Of a stretch of 64,000 nucleotides of DNA, positions 53,401 through 59,322 are shown one piece after another (within the stretch, counting starts at the first letter, position 1; each line of letters starts with the position of its first letter). The stretch lies in the NCBI RefSeq assembly GCF_020216025.1, contig NZ_JAIWNC010000029.1, forward strand, positions 62,001 to 126,000, given 5' to 3'. The DNA is from Jidongwangia harbinensis (lineage in GTDB: Bacteria > Actinomycetota > Actinomycetes > Mycobacteriales > Micromonosporaceae). Under the pieces are notes generated by a model that was not told where the DNA came from, ran no database searches, and saw only the letters and a list, made by a program, of their open reading frames with translations. The position numbers and the translations under genes were made by a program.

Positions 53401-56400
53401 CGTTCCGGCGCCGGCGGTTCTTCGTCGCGCCCGGCTTCCGGGCGACCGGCGGCGAGGCCACCGGAGGCGAGCTGCCCGGCCGCCGGGCCGACGACGCCGG
53501 AACGGTCTCCCGGCCGCCCGACGTCCCGGCACCCGGTTCCGGGCGCGCGGCGCGGTCGCGCCGGTCGATCGTGGACCTCATCCGGCGGTCGGCGGCCACG
53601 GTCCTGGGCCTGGCCGATCCGGGCCGGGTCGACGTCGACCTGAGCTTCCGGGACCACGGATTCGATTCGTTGACGGCGGTCGAGCTCCGGCACCGGCTGT
53701 CCGCGGAACTCGGCATCCCGTTGGCCCCCACCGTGGTCTTCGACCATCCGACGCCCGGCGCGCTCGCCGATCACCTCCACACGGAGGTGGCTCGCGGCGA
53801 CGTGGCAGACGTCGAGGAGGCCCCGCACGGGGCCGGCCCGACGCTCGCCGACGAGCCCATCGCGATCGTCGGGATGAGTTGCCGCCTGCCGGGTGACGCG
53901 AACTCGCCCGAGCAACTGTGGGATCTTCTGATGCACGGGGTCGACGCCGTGTCCCCGCTGCCGGCCGACCGCGGCTGGGATCCCGGGCTCTACGATCCGG
54001 ACCCCGGCCGGATCGGCCGGATCGCGGCGCCCGCCGGTGGCTTCCTCACCGACGTGGCGGCGTTCGACGCGGCACACTTCCACATCTCGCCGCGGGAGGC
54101 GGCGATGATGGACCCACAGCAACGGATCATTCTGGAACTGGCCTGGGAGGCCTTCGAGCGCGCCTCGATCGTGCCCGCGTCCCTGCGGGAAACCCGCACC
54201 GGCACGTTCCTCGCCGCGGCCCACAGCCCGTACGGCCGGCCGGCGTCGGCCGACACCGACGGCTACCAGGCGAGCGGGACGGGCACGAGCGTGCTGTCCG
54301 GCCGGGTCGCCTACACGTTCGGCCTGGTGGGCCCGGCCGTCACGGTGGACACCGCCTGCTCGGCGTCTCTGGTCGCGATGCACCTCGCCTGTCAGTCGCT
54401 GCGTTCGGGCGAGAGCGACCTCGCACTGGCCGGCGGGGTGACCGTGTTGAGCAGCCCGGACCTGCTCATCTCGATGAGCCGCCTGCGGGTCCTGGCCCCG
54501 GACGGACGATGCAAGGCGTTCGCGGACACCGCGGACGGAATGGGGATCGCCGAGGGCGCGGGACTGGTCGTCCTGGAGAAGCTGTCGGACGCGCAGCGCA
54601 ACGGTCACCCGGTGCTGGCGGTCATCCGCGGGTCGGCGATGAACTCCGACGGATCGTCCAACGGCCTGACCGCCCCCCGCGGGACCGCCCAGCAGCGGGT
54701 GATCCGGCAGGCGCTGGCGAACGGCGGGTTGTCGGGAGTCGACGTCGACGCGGTCGAGGCACACGGCACCGGCACGGCGCTGGGCGATCCGATCGAGGTG
54801 CGGGCACTGACGGCCACCTACGGCCAGGACCGGCGCGGCAATCCGCCGTTGCTGATCGGATCGGCGAAGTCGAACATCGGGCATACCCAGCTGGCCGCCG
54901 GCGTCACCGGCGTGATCAAGATGGTGATGGCTCTCCGGCAGGGCCAGCTCCCGCCCACCTTGCACGCGGCCCAGCCGTCGACCCGCATCGACTGGTCGGC
55001 CGGGACGGTCCGGCTGCTGACGGCGCCGACGCCGTGGCCGGACCTGGGCCGTCCGCGACGGGGCGCCGTGTCGGCGTTCGGGCTCAGCGGCACCAACGCG
55101 CACCTGATTCTGGAGCAGGCACCGCCGCCGGCCGCGCCGCGACCGGTGCCCGGGCCCGGCGCCGTCGATCCGGCCGGGCCACTGCCCTGGATACTCGCGG
55201 CCCGCTCGGCGGACGGTCTACGGGCGCAGGCCGGCAGACTGCTGAACCACGTCGGGACCCGTCCCGACCTGCGCCCACTGGACATCGGGTACTCGCTGGC
55301 CCGGTCGCGGTCCACGTTCCCGCACCGCGCCGTGCTCGTCGGCCGGCCCGGCGAGCTGCGCCCGAGCCTGGCCGCCCTGGCCGCCGGCCGGCCGGACCCG
55401 GGCGTGCAGAGCGGCACCGCGCGGGAGAGCGGCCCGGTGGTCTTCGCCTTCTCCGGACAGGACGCCGCGTGGCCGGGCATGGGAGTCGAGCTGCTGGACA
55501 GCTGCCCCGCGTTCGCCGCCGCCGTCGAAGAGTGCGGCGCGGCGCTGGCACCGTACGTCGACTGGTCTCTGGTCGACGTGCTGCGCGGCCACCCGGATGG
55601 ACCGGCGGTGGACGCGCCCGACGTGCTGCAGCCGGTGCTGTGGGCCGTCATGGTGTCGCTCGCGGCGGTCTGGCGGTCGTTCGGCGTCGAGCCGGAGGCG
55701 GTGATCGGCCACTCCCAGGGCGAGGTCGCCGCAGCGTGTGTCGCCGGCGCGCTGTCGCTCGCGGACGGCGCCCGCATCGTGGCGACCCGGAGTCGGCTCA
55801 TCCGGGAACGGCTCTCCGGGCACGGCGCCATGATGTCGGTGATGGCCTCGGCCGAGCAGGTGGCGGCTCTGCTGGCCGACGACCGCGGCGCGGTGTCGAT
55901 CGCGGCGGTCAACGGACCACGGTCGGTGACGGTCTCCGGCGAGGCGGCGGACGTGGCGGCGTTCGAGCGCCGGCTGTCCAAGGCGCGGATCATGCGGTGG
56001 CGGCTGGCCGGCGTGGACTTCGCCGCCCATTCGGCCGCGGTCGAGGAGATCGAGGCAGAGCTGCTGCGGGCCCTGGCGCCGATCCGGCCCCGGGCGGGAC
56101 GGGCGGCCTTCTACTCGACGGTCGGCGGTGCGCGGCTCGACGGCGGCACCTTGGACGCCGAGTACTGGCGCCGTAACCTGCGCGAGCCGGTGCGCTTCGC
56201 CGACACCGTGGAAACGCTGGTGGCGGACGGGTATCCGACGGTGATCGAGATCAGCCCGCATCCCGTGCTGGCGGTGGGGATCAGTCAGATCGCCGAGGCG
56301 GGCGGGACCACGGCCGCGGTTCTCGGCACCCTGCGGCGCGATGACGGCGGCATGGACCGCCTGCTGCGGTCGCTCGGCGACGCGCACATCCACGGTGTCA

Positions 56401-59249
56401 CCGTCGACTGGGGCGCCGTGCTGTCCGGTGGGCGGCTGGTCGACCTGCCGACGTACGCGTTCCACGCCGAGCGGCTCTGGACCGCGCCGGTCACGCCGGT
56501 TTCCGAGGACCGGACCGTCCCGGCGGATGCGCCGCTCTGGTCGGCCGTGCGCCGCACCGACGCCGACGCGGTCGCCGCCCTGATCGGCCTCGACCGCGAA
56601 CGCCGCGCGGCGCTCGAGGAGCTTCTGCCGGCGTTGTCGGCGTGGCGGAGCGGGCTGGACCGGCGGGAGCGAACCGCGTCCTGGCGGTACCGTCCGGCCT
56701 GGGTGCCGGTTCCGGTATCCGCCGCACCGGCGCTCACCGGCACCTGGTTGTTCGTCACCGTCGACGGGCCGGAGGACGCCGACATCGCCGACACGCTGGT
56801 CGCGCACGGGGCGCGCCTACGGCGAGTGGTGCTCGACGAGACGTGTACCGATCCGGCGGTCCTGGCCGATCGCCTCGGCGAGCTGCGCGGAGTGACCGGC
56901 ATCGTGTCGGCCCTCGCCGCCGCCGAGTGGTCGATGGCCACCACGCCGGCCCTGCCGGTCGGCCTGGCCCTGACCGTCACGCTGATCCAAGCGGTGCTGA
57001 CCGCGGAGGCCGACGTTCCGGTGTGGGCGATGACCCGCGGCGCCGTCTCCACCGGACCGGCGGACCCGGTACACCGCCCGCTGCAGGCCATGGTGCACGG
57101 CGTGGGATGGACCGCCGCGTTGGAGGCTCCGGCCCGGTGGGGCGGGATCGCCGACCTTCCCGCCCGTCTGGACGCGGACACGGCCGGAAAGCTGGCGGCG
57201 GTGCTGTCCGCCCAGTCCGGTGAGGATCAGGTCGCCGTCCGCCGGTCCGGCGTCTTCGGCCGGCGCCTGGTGCGCGCCCCCGCTTCCCCCGGAACGGGCG
57301 GCGACCGCACGTTCCGCGGCACCACCCTGGTCACCGGGGGCACGGGCCTGCTGGGCGGCCGGATCGCCCGATGGCTCGCCCGGCGGGGGGCCGAGCACAT
57401 CGTCCTGACCAGCCGGAAGGGAATAGTCACCGCAGGCGCCCCCGAGTTGGTCGGCGAGCTGGCCGAACTCGGAACCGATGCCACGGTGGTGGCGTGCGAC
57501 CTGACCGAACGGGACTCCGTCGCCGCGGTGCTGGATCAGCTCGCCGCCGGCGGGCACCGCGTTCGTACCGTGGTGCACGCCGCCGGCTCCGGTGGCCTCG
57601 AATCCCTCGGGAGCACCAGCCTCACCCGGTTCGCCGACATCGTCCACGCCAAGGTCGCCGGGGCCGCGCACCTGGACGAGCTGCTCGGCGACGCCGATGT
57701 CGACGGGTTCATCCTGTTCTCCTCGGTGGCCGGCGCCTGGGGCAGCGGCCGGCACGCCGCTCAGGTCGCCGCCAACGCCTACCTGGAGGCGCTGGCCGCG
57801 CAACGCCGGGCCCGGGGCGGCCGCGCCACCCTGATCGCCTGGGGCCCGTGGACGGTCGCCCGTCCGGCGATGAGCGAGTCGGACATCGGTCGACTCGCAC
57901 GGACCGGGATGTCGTTCATCGACGGCGACCTGGGCCTCGACCTGCTCGGCCGGGAAGCCGGCGAGGACGGGACGGCGCTGGTGGTCGCGGACATCGACTG
58001 GAACACGTACGTGCCGGTGTACACCTCGGCCCGGCCGAGTCCGTTCTTCGACGGCCTCGCCGAGGCAACGGCCGCTCCGGCGGTGGCGCCCCCGGCCGGG
58101 GACCAGGGGATCGCGGCCCGGCTGCGCGGCCGATCCGCTGACGAACAGCGGAGCCTGCTGGTCGAGCTGGTCCGCACGGAGGCCGCCGCGGTGCTCGGAC
58201 ATCGGTCCGCCGAGACGATCGGCACCCACTCGGCATTCCGCGACTTCGGCGCCGACTCGGTCACGTCCCTCGAACTGCGCAACCGGCTGGCGGCCGCGAC
58301 CGGCCTGGTGCTGCCGAGCGCCGTCGTGTTCGCCCACCCCACGCCGCACGATCTGGCCGCCTACCTGGCCGGCGAGCTGGACAGTGCGCCGGCCCCCGGC
58401 CGCGCCGGTCCCGACCCGGCCGCGGACCTGCACCGCACGGCCGTGGCGGACGGGCGGATCGAGGAGGCGGACGCACTGGCCGCCGGTCTCGCGCGGCTAC
58501 GGCCGATGTCGGCCGAACCGGTGTCGCCGATCGTGGACCGGTTGGCCACGGGCCCGGCCGGCGAAGCGGGTACCCGGCTGGTCTGCCTGGCGCCGATCGT
58601 GCCGATCACCGGTCCGCACGCCTATTTCGGCCTGGTCTCGGCCGTGCCCGCGGATTGGTCGGTGTCCTGCCTGACGCCGTCCGGGTTCGGCCCCGAGGAG
58701 GTCCTCCCGGCCACCCGGGAGGCACTGGTGGACGGGCTGGCCGACGCGATCGCCCGGGACGGCGGTGCCGAGCCGGTGGTCCTGCTCGGCAGTTCGTCCG
58801 GCGGGATCCTGGCGTACGAGGCCGCCCGCCGCCTGGCCGATCGCGGCCGGGCGGTCCGGGCCGTGGTACTGCTGGACACCTACCTCCTCGACGCACCGGC
58901 CACCGCCGAGACCCGCACCAACCTGTGGCGAGCGCTGTACGCCCGCGAGCACATCGTGAACGGTTTCGACTCGACCCGGCTGTCCGCGTTCGCCTGGTAC
59001 GAACGGCTCGTTCGCACCTGGCGTACCGATCCGGTGCCCTTCCCGACGCTGCTCGTCCGCGCCTCCGAACTCATCGGTGACCCGGATCGCCGCGATGTCG
59101 CGTGGCAGACCTCGCTGGAGCACGTCTCGGACACGATCGACGCTCCGGGCGACCACTTCACGATGTGCGAGCGGCACGTCTCCGATACGGCTGCGATCAT
59201 CGCGGGCTGGCTGGACGACAAGGCCCCGAGGCCCGCCTCAGATCGCTGA
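41457..59249 (+). CDS. Modular type I polyketide synthase, loading module to thioesterase (5930 aa)
   Basis: One polypeptide holds a complete short assembly line: KSQ-AT-ACP, KS-AT-DH-ER-KR-ACP, KS-AT-ACP, KS-AT-KR-ACP-TE. ATG 41457 has GGAG five bases upstream. The loading KS has Gln172 in place of Cys, so it decarboxylates. The ATs read VASHS (loading, methylmalonyl type), HAFHS (modules 1 and 2, malonyl type) and the unusual FAAHS (module 3). The module 3 KR lacks its catalytic Tyr. A terminal TE (GSSSG) means release from this protein, and no second PKS is visible. The expected chain is propionyl plus three C2 units, with one fully reduced step and two unreduced ketones. A repeated Ala-Val-Ala-Gly-Pro linker lies between KR1 and ACP1. 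Confidence 0.97.
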   Translation: MHLPITPSPELAVAVVGVSCRLPGAADPEAFWALLRDGTDAVTVAPPGRFGSGIDDAAARGGFLPDVAGFDPAFFRLTPRQAQAMDPQQRLTLELCWEALEDAGIVPAALRDTRAAVMVGAMADDYAKLTHAAGSPAVDHHTLTGVSRGLIANRVSYLLGITGPSLTVDTAQSSSLVAVHLAVESLQRGDSQLALAAGVNLHLTPHGAEVAHRFGGLSPDGRCFTFDARANGYVRGEGGAVVILKPLSVALADRDRIYCVIRGSATNNDGATAGQTTPGEAGQRSVLAEAYRRAGADPAAVQYVELHGTGTPVGDPVEAAALTAVLGAGRSPERPLRVGSAKTNVGHLEGAAGIVGLLKTALAVRHGQLPPSLHFTRPNPAIDFAACPLRVVGELETWPDRDGPMLAGVSSFGVGGSNCHVVVSSAPATPCEPVPETPDAVAPAPLPFLLSARSAIALRDQAGNLAVRLRERPDLSLPDVASTLDGGRSRFAHRSVLLATGRDDLLDGLDAVTAGRSHPNVIDGLVRGDRRRVVFVFPGQGSQWCGMGRELIATSPVFRRRMDQCAEALAPFTDWSLTAALDDEEALRRTDVVQPVLWAVMVALAEVWRSFGVEPAAVLGHSQGEIAAACVAGGLSLPDGARVIAVRSRILARDVAGTGAMVSTALEPAEAERYAARSDGALAVAAVNGPRSVVLAGTIDAVHRLHGELTARDVRSRLVEVDVASHSPQVEPAAARLSAELGPIDPRAASVPFYSTVTAAELPTTELNVGYWCRNLRETVRFADTVERLTSTGHDTFLEMSPHPILRAAVEETAAQHGRKVTAVGSLRRNEPDRRRLLHSLAAAHVAGAGVDWSAATAGGRRVSLPTYPFQRRPYWLAPAGAAAGATPPSSPAIDPAATDEPETGPTLPRAFAASDPADRRSMLRDWVRHETAVLLGHDDDVVDPESTFKDLGFDSAMSMDLRNRVDAEAGLQTPTSLVFNHPTPMSLAEFLLGELAGVPDRPEAPGTAGAAGPAKPSPPVADDPVVIVGMACRLPGGVDSPAAMWRLLSRGADTISAFPADRGWSLDGMDLARREGGFLPHAFDFDAALFGISPREATAMDPQQRLVLETAWEALEDAGLGPAGLRGSPTGVFIGASHQDYGPRMDESRGTPVDGFALTGTSVSMMSGRIAYQFGFEGPAVTVDTACSSSLVALHQATRAMRDGECERALVGGVAVMPTPGMFVEFDRQGGLSPSGRCRSFSDDADGTVWSEGAGMLVLENLSAARRHGHRVLGVIRGTAINSDGASNGLTAPNGSAQERVIQRALRDAGLRAQDVDAVEAHGTGTRLGDPIEAEALVATYGRDRADRPLLLGSLKSNVGHTQAAAGILGLIKMVLALRHEELSRTLHVTAPSSRVDWAGVQLLTEPVPWPRTGRIRRAGVSSFGISGTNAHAIVEEAPAEPVAPPSVPPAPRLETVPLVVSGHSADAVRGQAARLCPLPPETALLDVAYSLATTRTRLAHRAVLLADDRDGADEAGAALAAGTAHPGVVSGPPRRGGGKVGVLCTGQGAQRARMGAELYDRFPVFAQALDEVLDVAGGGFEPPLRDVLFAAPDTPAALLLDQTGYAQPALFAVQTALHRLSTSWGVRPEVVAGHSVGEVAAAHIAGVLSLRDAARLVTARGRLMQALPGGGAMVAVEAGEDDVRPLLRSGVSMAAVNTPTSVVLSGDEEAVRAVADALAAEGRRTRRLTVSHAFHSAHMDPMIDEFRTVVAGLTFGSPNLPVISTVTGRLITDDLATPEYWVRQVREPVRFADAVRAMRTAGVRRFLELGPDGVLTAMVRENLADDGHEAVAVPMLRRDRPETRTALAALARLDVDGVDVDWSAVLRGRGARRCDLPTYAFQRRRFLARSPRRVADPEGTSPLFSAPAVTDLPGNGGRLIVGRLSLDTTPWLADHVVHGSAILPGTAFLDLALAAGAQVEAGRVVELTIEAPLPLSADGGTTVQQLIDAPDRNGDRRYRVHARRTDADPWTRHASGVLGTVAGTGPPAGPVWPPAGAVPVDLDDFHETSASRGFGYGPAFRGLRRAWRRDTEVFAEVALPSPLSAGAAAHPLHPALFDAAVQATALLDWPHAGTRLPFSWSGVALHAGGSAALRVAVRVEGADTVTITATDDTGRPVITVDSLVMRPAPAEDAGRTRHPAPDAGTAEPTGRLLHFDWPAAAAPIVPAPLQVAVIGRDPWGMAASFTAPPAFYPDLDALFEAGPTTTPPPDAVLLPVVPRAGANAADVARVATTTVLDQVRAWLAHHDSPDLTPPVRPSAARAVATLTVVTVGAVRADSGDPAPDPAAAAVWGLVRGIQAEHPGRIQLVDLDPAPAGPAPAPGPPVPEALALPEPQVAIRSQALRTPRMRPLPSGIEPPADGAPWQLVTARKGMLDGLRAVATGATSPAAGQVRVAIRAAGLNFRDVLNALGMYPGDVPFGVEGSGVVVQTGPGVDDLPVGTRVLGLFAPALGSHADVDARVLVPVPPDWSFAQAAAIPAAFLTAYHALVHVARLRAGESVLIHAAAGGVGMAAVSLARHLGAEVYATASPGKWEHLRARGIADDHLASSRTVDFEDRFRSASGGRGVDVVLDALTGEFVDASLRLTRAGGRFVEIGKADVRDSAEVADRYGVTYTAFDLFDVPVEEIRGMLRTVVDLLAAGALTPPPVRTFPVRQAVDAFRVMSQARHVGKVVLTLPVPWDPAGTVLVTGGTGGLGGHVARHLVRTSGVRYLLLVSRRGATATGVAELVAELSAAGAHVDVVAGDVADRAALAGVLAGVPADRPLTAIVHTAGVLDDAAVGSMTPARLHPVWRAKADAAWHLHELTRDRPLAAFILYSSVSGHLGGAGQANYTAANAFLDALAEHRQSAGLPARSIVWGLWDTGMAGTLPPVIRRRLSRLGLWPIAAGPGAELFDAARRAGPAVVVALGADPTSTPPTATPGLPGAALAGSPAAVAGPPAVAGPSAVAGPSAVAGPSAVAGPSAVAGPPAPAEHGRAAAPPGGSGRALVALVQRSAAAVLGHADPATVDPDVTFKDHGFDSLTSVELRERLSDELGRRLPPTLVFNHPTPAELAAHLHRELGDRDAAPAPAQVTGTSPAAAADPVVVVGMACRGPGGVTTPDELWRLLSDGRDAITDFPADRGWTIGDLPLASSEGGFLPDAMDFDAEFFGISPREATAMDPQQRLVLETAWEALESTGSAPDALRGTRTGVFVGATHQDYGPALHDSAGDNADGFALTGTTLSVLSGRVAYQFGFEGPAVTVDTACSSSLVALHLAARALLGGECETAVAGGVTVMPTPGMFVEFTRQGGLSPTGRCRSFSDDADGTAWAEGVGMVVLTRLSTARRQGYEVFAVVRGSAVNADGASNGLTAPNATAQERVIRQALADARLQPEDVDAVEAHGTGTRLGDPIEAEALLAAYGRERAPRPLLLGSLKSNIGHAQAAAGVLGVIKMVLALRHGELPRTLHVTTPSSRIDWTGDGLRLLTERVPWPRTGRPRRAAVSSFGISGTNAHLILEQAEPEPQPPVETPAPAPDVLPLVLSAPVAEAVGDQAESLRPVLARHDLREVAFTLATARTRFRHRAVVLAADRESAGRAFDALVADREHAGLIRGTGRPLGGTLGFTFTGQGAQRIGMGAELSAAFPVFATALDEVLDLVDGEPGPPLRPVFSAAPGGPEAALLDQTGYAQPALFAVEVALHRLLASWGIHPDLVAGHSVGEIAAAQAAGVLSLADAVRLVAARGRLMQALPAGGAMVAVQATEDDVRPWLSGEVFLAAVNTTSSVVLSGDEAAVLAVADRFAAQGRRVRRLPVSHAFHSARMEPMLDDFGAVLAGLAFHPAAVPGVSTVTGGGSGTEWATAGYWLRQVREPVRFADAVQRMHAHGVRRIVELGPDGVLTAMGRETLSDPETVLLPTLRRNQPESATLLATVARLGVDGVDVDWGAVLGGPGVRRISLPTYAFRRRRFFVAPGFRATGGEATGGELPGRRADDAGTVSRPPDVPAPGSGRAARSRRSIVDLIRRSAATVLGLADPGRVDVDLSFRDHGFDSLTAVELRHRLSAELGIPLAPTVVFDHPTPGALADHLHTEVARGDVADVEEAPHGAGPTLADEPIAIVGMSCRLPGDANSPEQLWDLLMHGVDAVSPLPADRGWDPGLYDPDPGRIGRIAAPAGGFLTDVAAFDAAHFHISPREAAMMDPQQRIILELAWEAFERASIVPASLRETRTGTFLAAAHSPYGRPASADTDGYQASGTGTSVLSGRVAYTFGLVGPAVTVDTACSASLVAMHLACQSLRSGESDLALAGGVTVLSSPDLLISMSRLRVLAPDGRCKAFADTADGMGIAEGAGLVVLEKLSDAQRNGHPVLAVIRGSAMNSDGSSNGLTAPRGTAQQRVIRQALANGGLSGVDVDAVEAHGTGTALGDPIEVRALTATYGQDRRGNPPLLIGSAKSNIGHTQLAAGVTGVIKMVMALRQGQLPPTLHAAQPSTRIDWSAGTVRLLTAPTPWPDLGRPRRGAVSAFGLSGTNAHLILEQAPPPAAPRPVPGPGAVDPAGPLPWILAARSADGLRAQAGRLLNHVGTRPDLRPLDIGYSLARSRSTFPHRAVLVGRPGELRPSLAALAAGRPDPGVQSGTARESGPVVFAFSGQDAAWPGMGVELLDSCPAFAAAVEECGAALAPYVDWSLVDVLRGHPDGPAVDAPDVLQPVLWAVMVSLAAVWRSFGVEPEAVIGHSQGEVAAACVAGALSLADGARIVATRSRLIRERLSGHGAMMSVMASAEQVAALLADDRGAVSIAAVNGPRSVTVSGEAADVAAFERRLSKARIMRWRLAGVDFAAHSAAVEEIEAELLRALAPIRPRAGRAAFYSTVGGARLDGGTLDAEYWRRNLREPVRFADTVETLVADGYPTVIEISPHPVLAVGISQIAEAGGTTAAVLGTLRRDDGGMDRLLRSLGDAHIHGVTVDWGAVLSGGRLVDLPTYAFHAERLWTAPVTPVSEDRTVPADAPLWSAVRRTDADAVAALIGLDRERRAALEELLPALSAWRSGLDRRERTASWRYRPAWVPVPVSAAPALTGTWLFVTVDGPEDADIADTLVAHGARLRRVVLDETCTDPAVLADRLGELRGVTGIVSALAAAEWSMATTPALPVGLALTVTLIQAVLTAEADVPVWAMTRGAVSTGPADPVHRPLQAMVHGVGWTAALEAPARWGGIADLPARLDADTAGKLAAVLSAQSGEDQVAVRRSGVFGRRLVRAPASPGTGGDRTFRGTTLVTGGTGLLGGRIARWLARRGAEHIVLTSRKGIVTAGAPELVGELAELGTDATVVACDLTERDSVAAVLDQLAAGGHRVRTVVHAAGSGGLESLGSTSLTRFADIVHAKVAGAAHLDELLGDADVDGFILFSSVAGAWGSGRHAAQVAANAYLEALAAQRRARGGRATLIAWGPWTVARPAMSESDIGRLARTGMSFIDGDLGLDLLGREAGEDGTALVVADIDWNTYVPVYTSARPSPFFDGLAEATAAPAVAPPAGDQGIAARLRGRSADEQRSLLVELVRTEAAAVLGHRSAETIGTHSAFRDFGADSVTSLELRNRLAAATGLVLPSAVVFAHPTPHDLAAYLAGELDSAPAPGRAGPDPAADLHRTAVADGRIEEADALAAGLARLRPMSAEPVSPIVDRLATGPAGEAGTRLVCLAPIVPITGPHAYFGLVSAVPADWSVSCLTPSGFGPEEVLPATREALVDGLADAIARDGGAEPVVLLGSSSGGILAYEAARRLADRGRAVRAVVLLDTYLLDAPATAETRTNLWRALYAREHIVNGFDSTRLSAFAWYERLVRTWRTDPVPFPTLLVRASELIGDPDRRDVAWQTSLEHVSDTIDAPGDHFTMCERHVSDTAAIIAGWLDDKAPRPASDR
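44523..50770 (+). other. PKS module 1: KS-AT-DH-ER-KR-ACP (fully reducing)
   Basis: KS with Cys1188 (DTACSSS). AT with Ser1637 and HAFHS at 1734-1738 (malonyl type). DH with His1937 in HVVHGSAILPG, Asp2100 in DAAVQ, and GYGPAF, so apparently active. ER with NADPH loop HAAAGGVGMAAV near 2545. KR with TGGTGGLGG, an LDD motif, and intact Ser and Tyr2874 (NYTAAN). ACP Ser3063. All three reductive steps look functional, so this unit becomes a saturated CH2-CH2. Confidence 0.92.
50382..50489 (+). repeat. Six-unit 18-bp tandem repeat inside the PKS (KR1-ACP1 linker)
   Basis: Six in-frame copies of an 18-base unit (GCTGTGGCTGGTCCGTCC and close variants) encode repeats of Ala-Val-Ala-Gly-Pro-Ser/Pro between KR1 and ACP1. 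Units differ only at silent positions and at the last codon. It is probably a slippage-prone flexible linker. Confidence 0.93.
50826..53797 (+). other. PKS module 2: KS-AT-ACP (no reduction)
   Basis: KS with Cys3289. AT with Ser3739 in GHSVGE and HAFHS at 3836-3840 (malonyl type). Only a short Gly/Pro-rich linker of about 50 residues separates the AT from the ACP (Ser4071 in GFDSL), so no reductase is hidden there. A beta-ketone is left in the chain. Confidence 0.92.
53850..59249 (+). other. PKS module 3 and release: KS-AT-KR(inactive?)-ACP-TE
   Basis: KS with Cys4301 (DTACSAS). AT with Ser4753 in GHSQGE; the specificity motif reads FAAHS (4855-4859) and the usual GQGSQ block is GQDAAW, so this AT is an outlier. 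KR has the NADPH motif TGGTGLLGG and Ser/Lys/Asn but Gln5436 at the Tyr position and no LDD motif. ACP Ser5601 (GADSVT). TE at about 5702-5930: Ser5780 in GSSSGG, Asp in LLDTY, His in GDHFTM. Confidence 0.9.
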
Positions 59250-59255
59250 CCGGTT

Positions 59256-59271
59256 CTAGGGAAGTCCCGGA
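59256..59271 (+). promoter_or_regulatory. Cluster promoter box 6 (small secreted protein)
   Basis: CTAGGGAAGTCCCGGA, matching 13 of 16 positions of CTVGGGAWWTCCCBAG (consensus from memory). CAATAC lies 24 bases after the first box base as a possible -10. It ends 51 bp ahead of the ATG at 59323. Confidence 0.5.
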
Positions 59272-59322
59272 TCGTGGATCAATACCGTGGTCCGAACCGT
59301 TCCGACGAGAGAAGGGACCTAC

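Noticed and set aside
47946..55103. 2385-codon open frame antisense to the PKS
   Set aside because: Mirror of PKS codon bias; no domain, no RBS, and all catalytic motifs lie on the plus strand.
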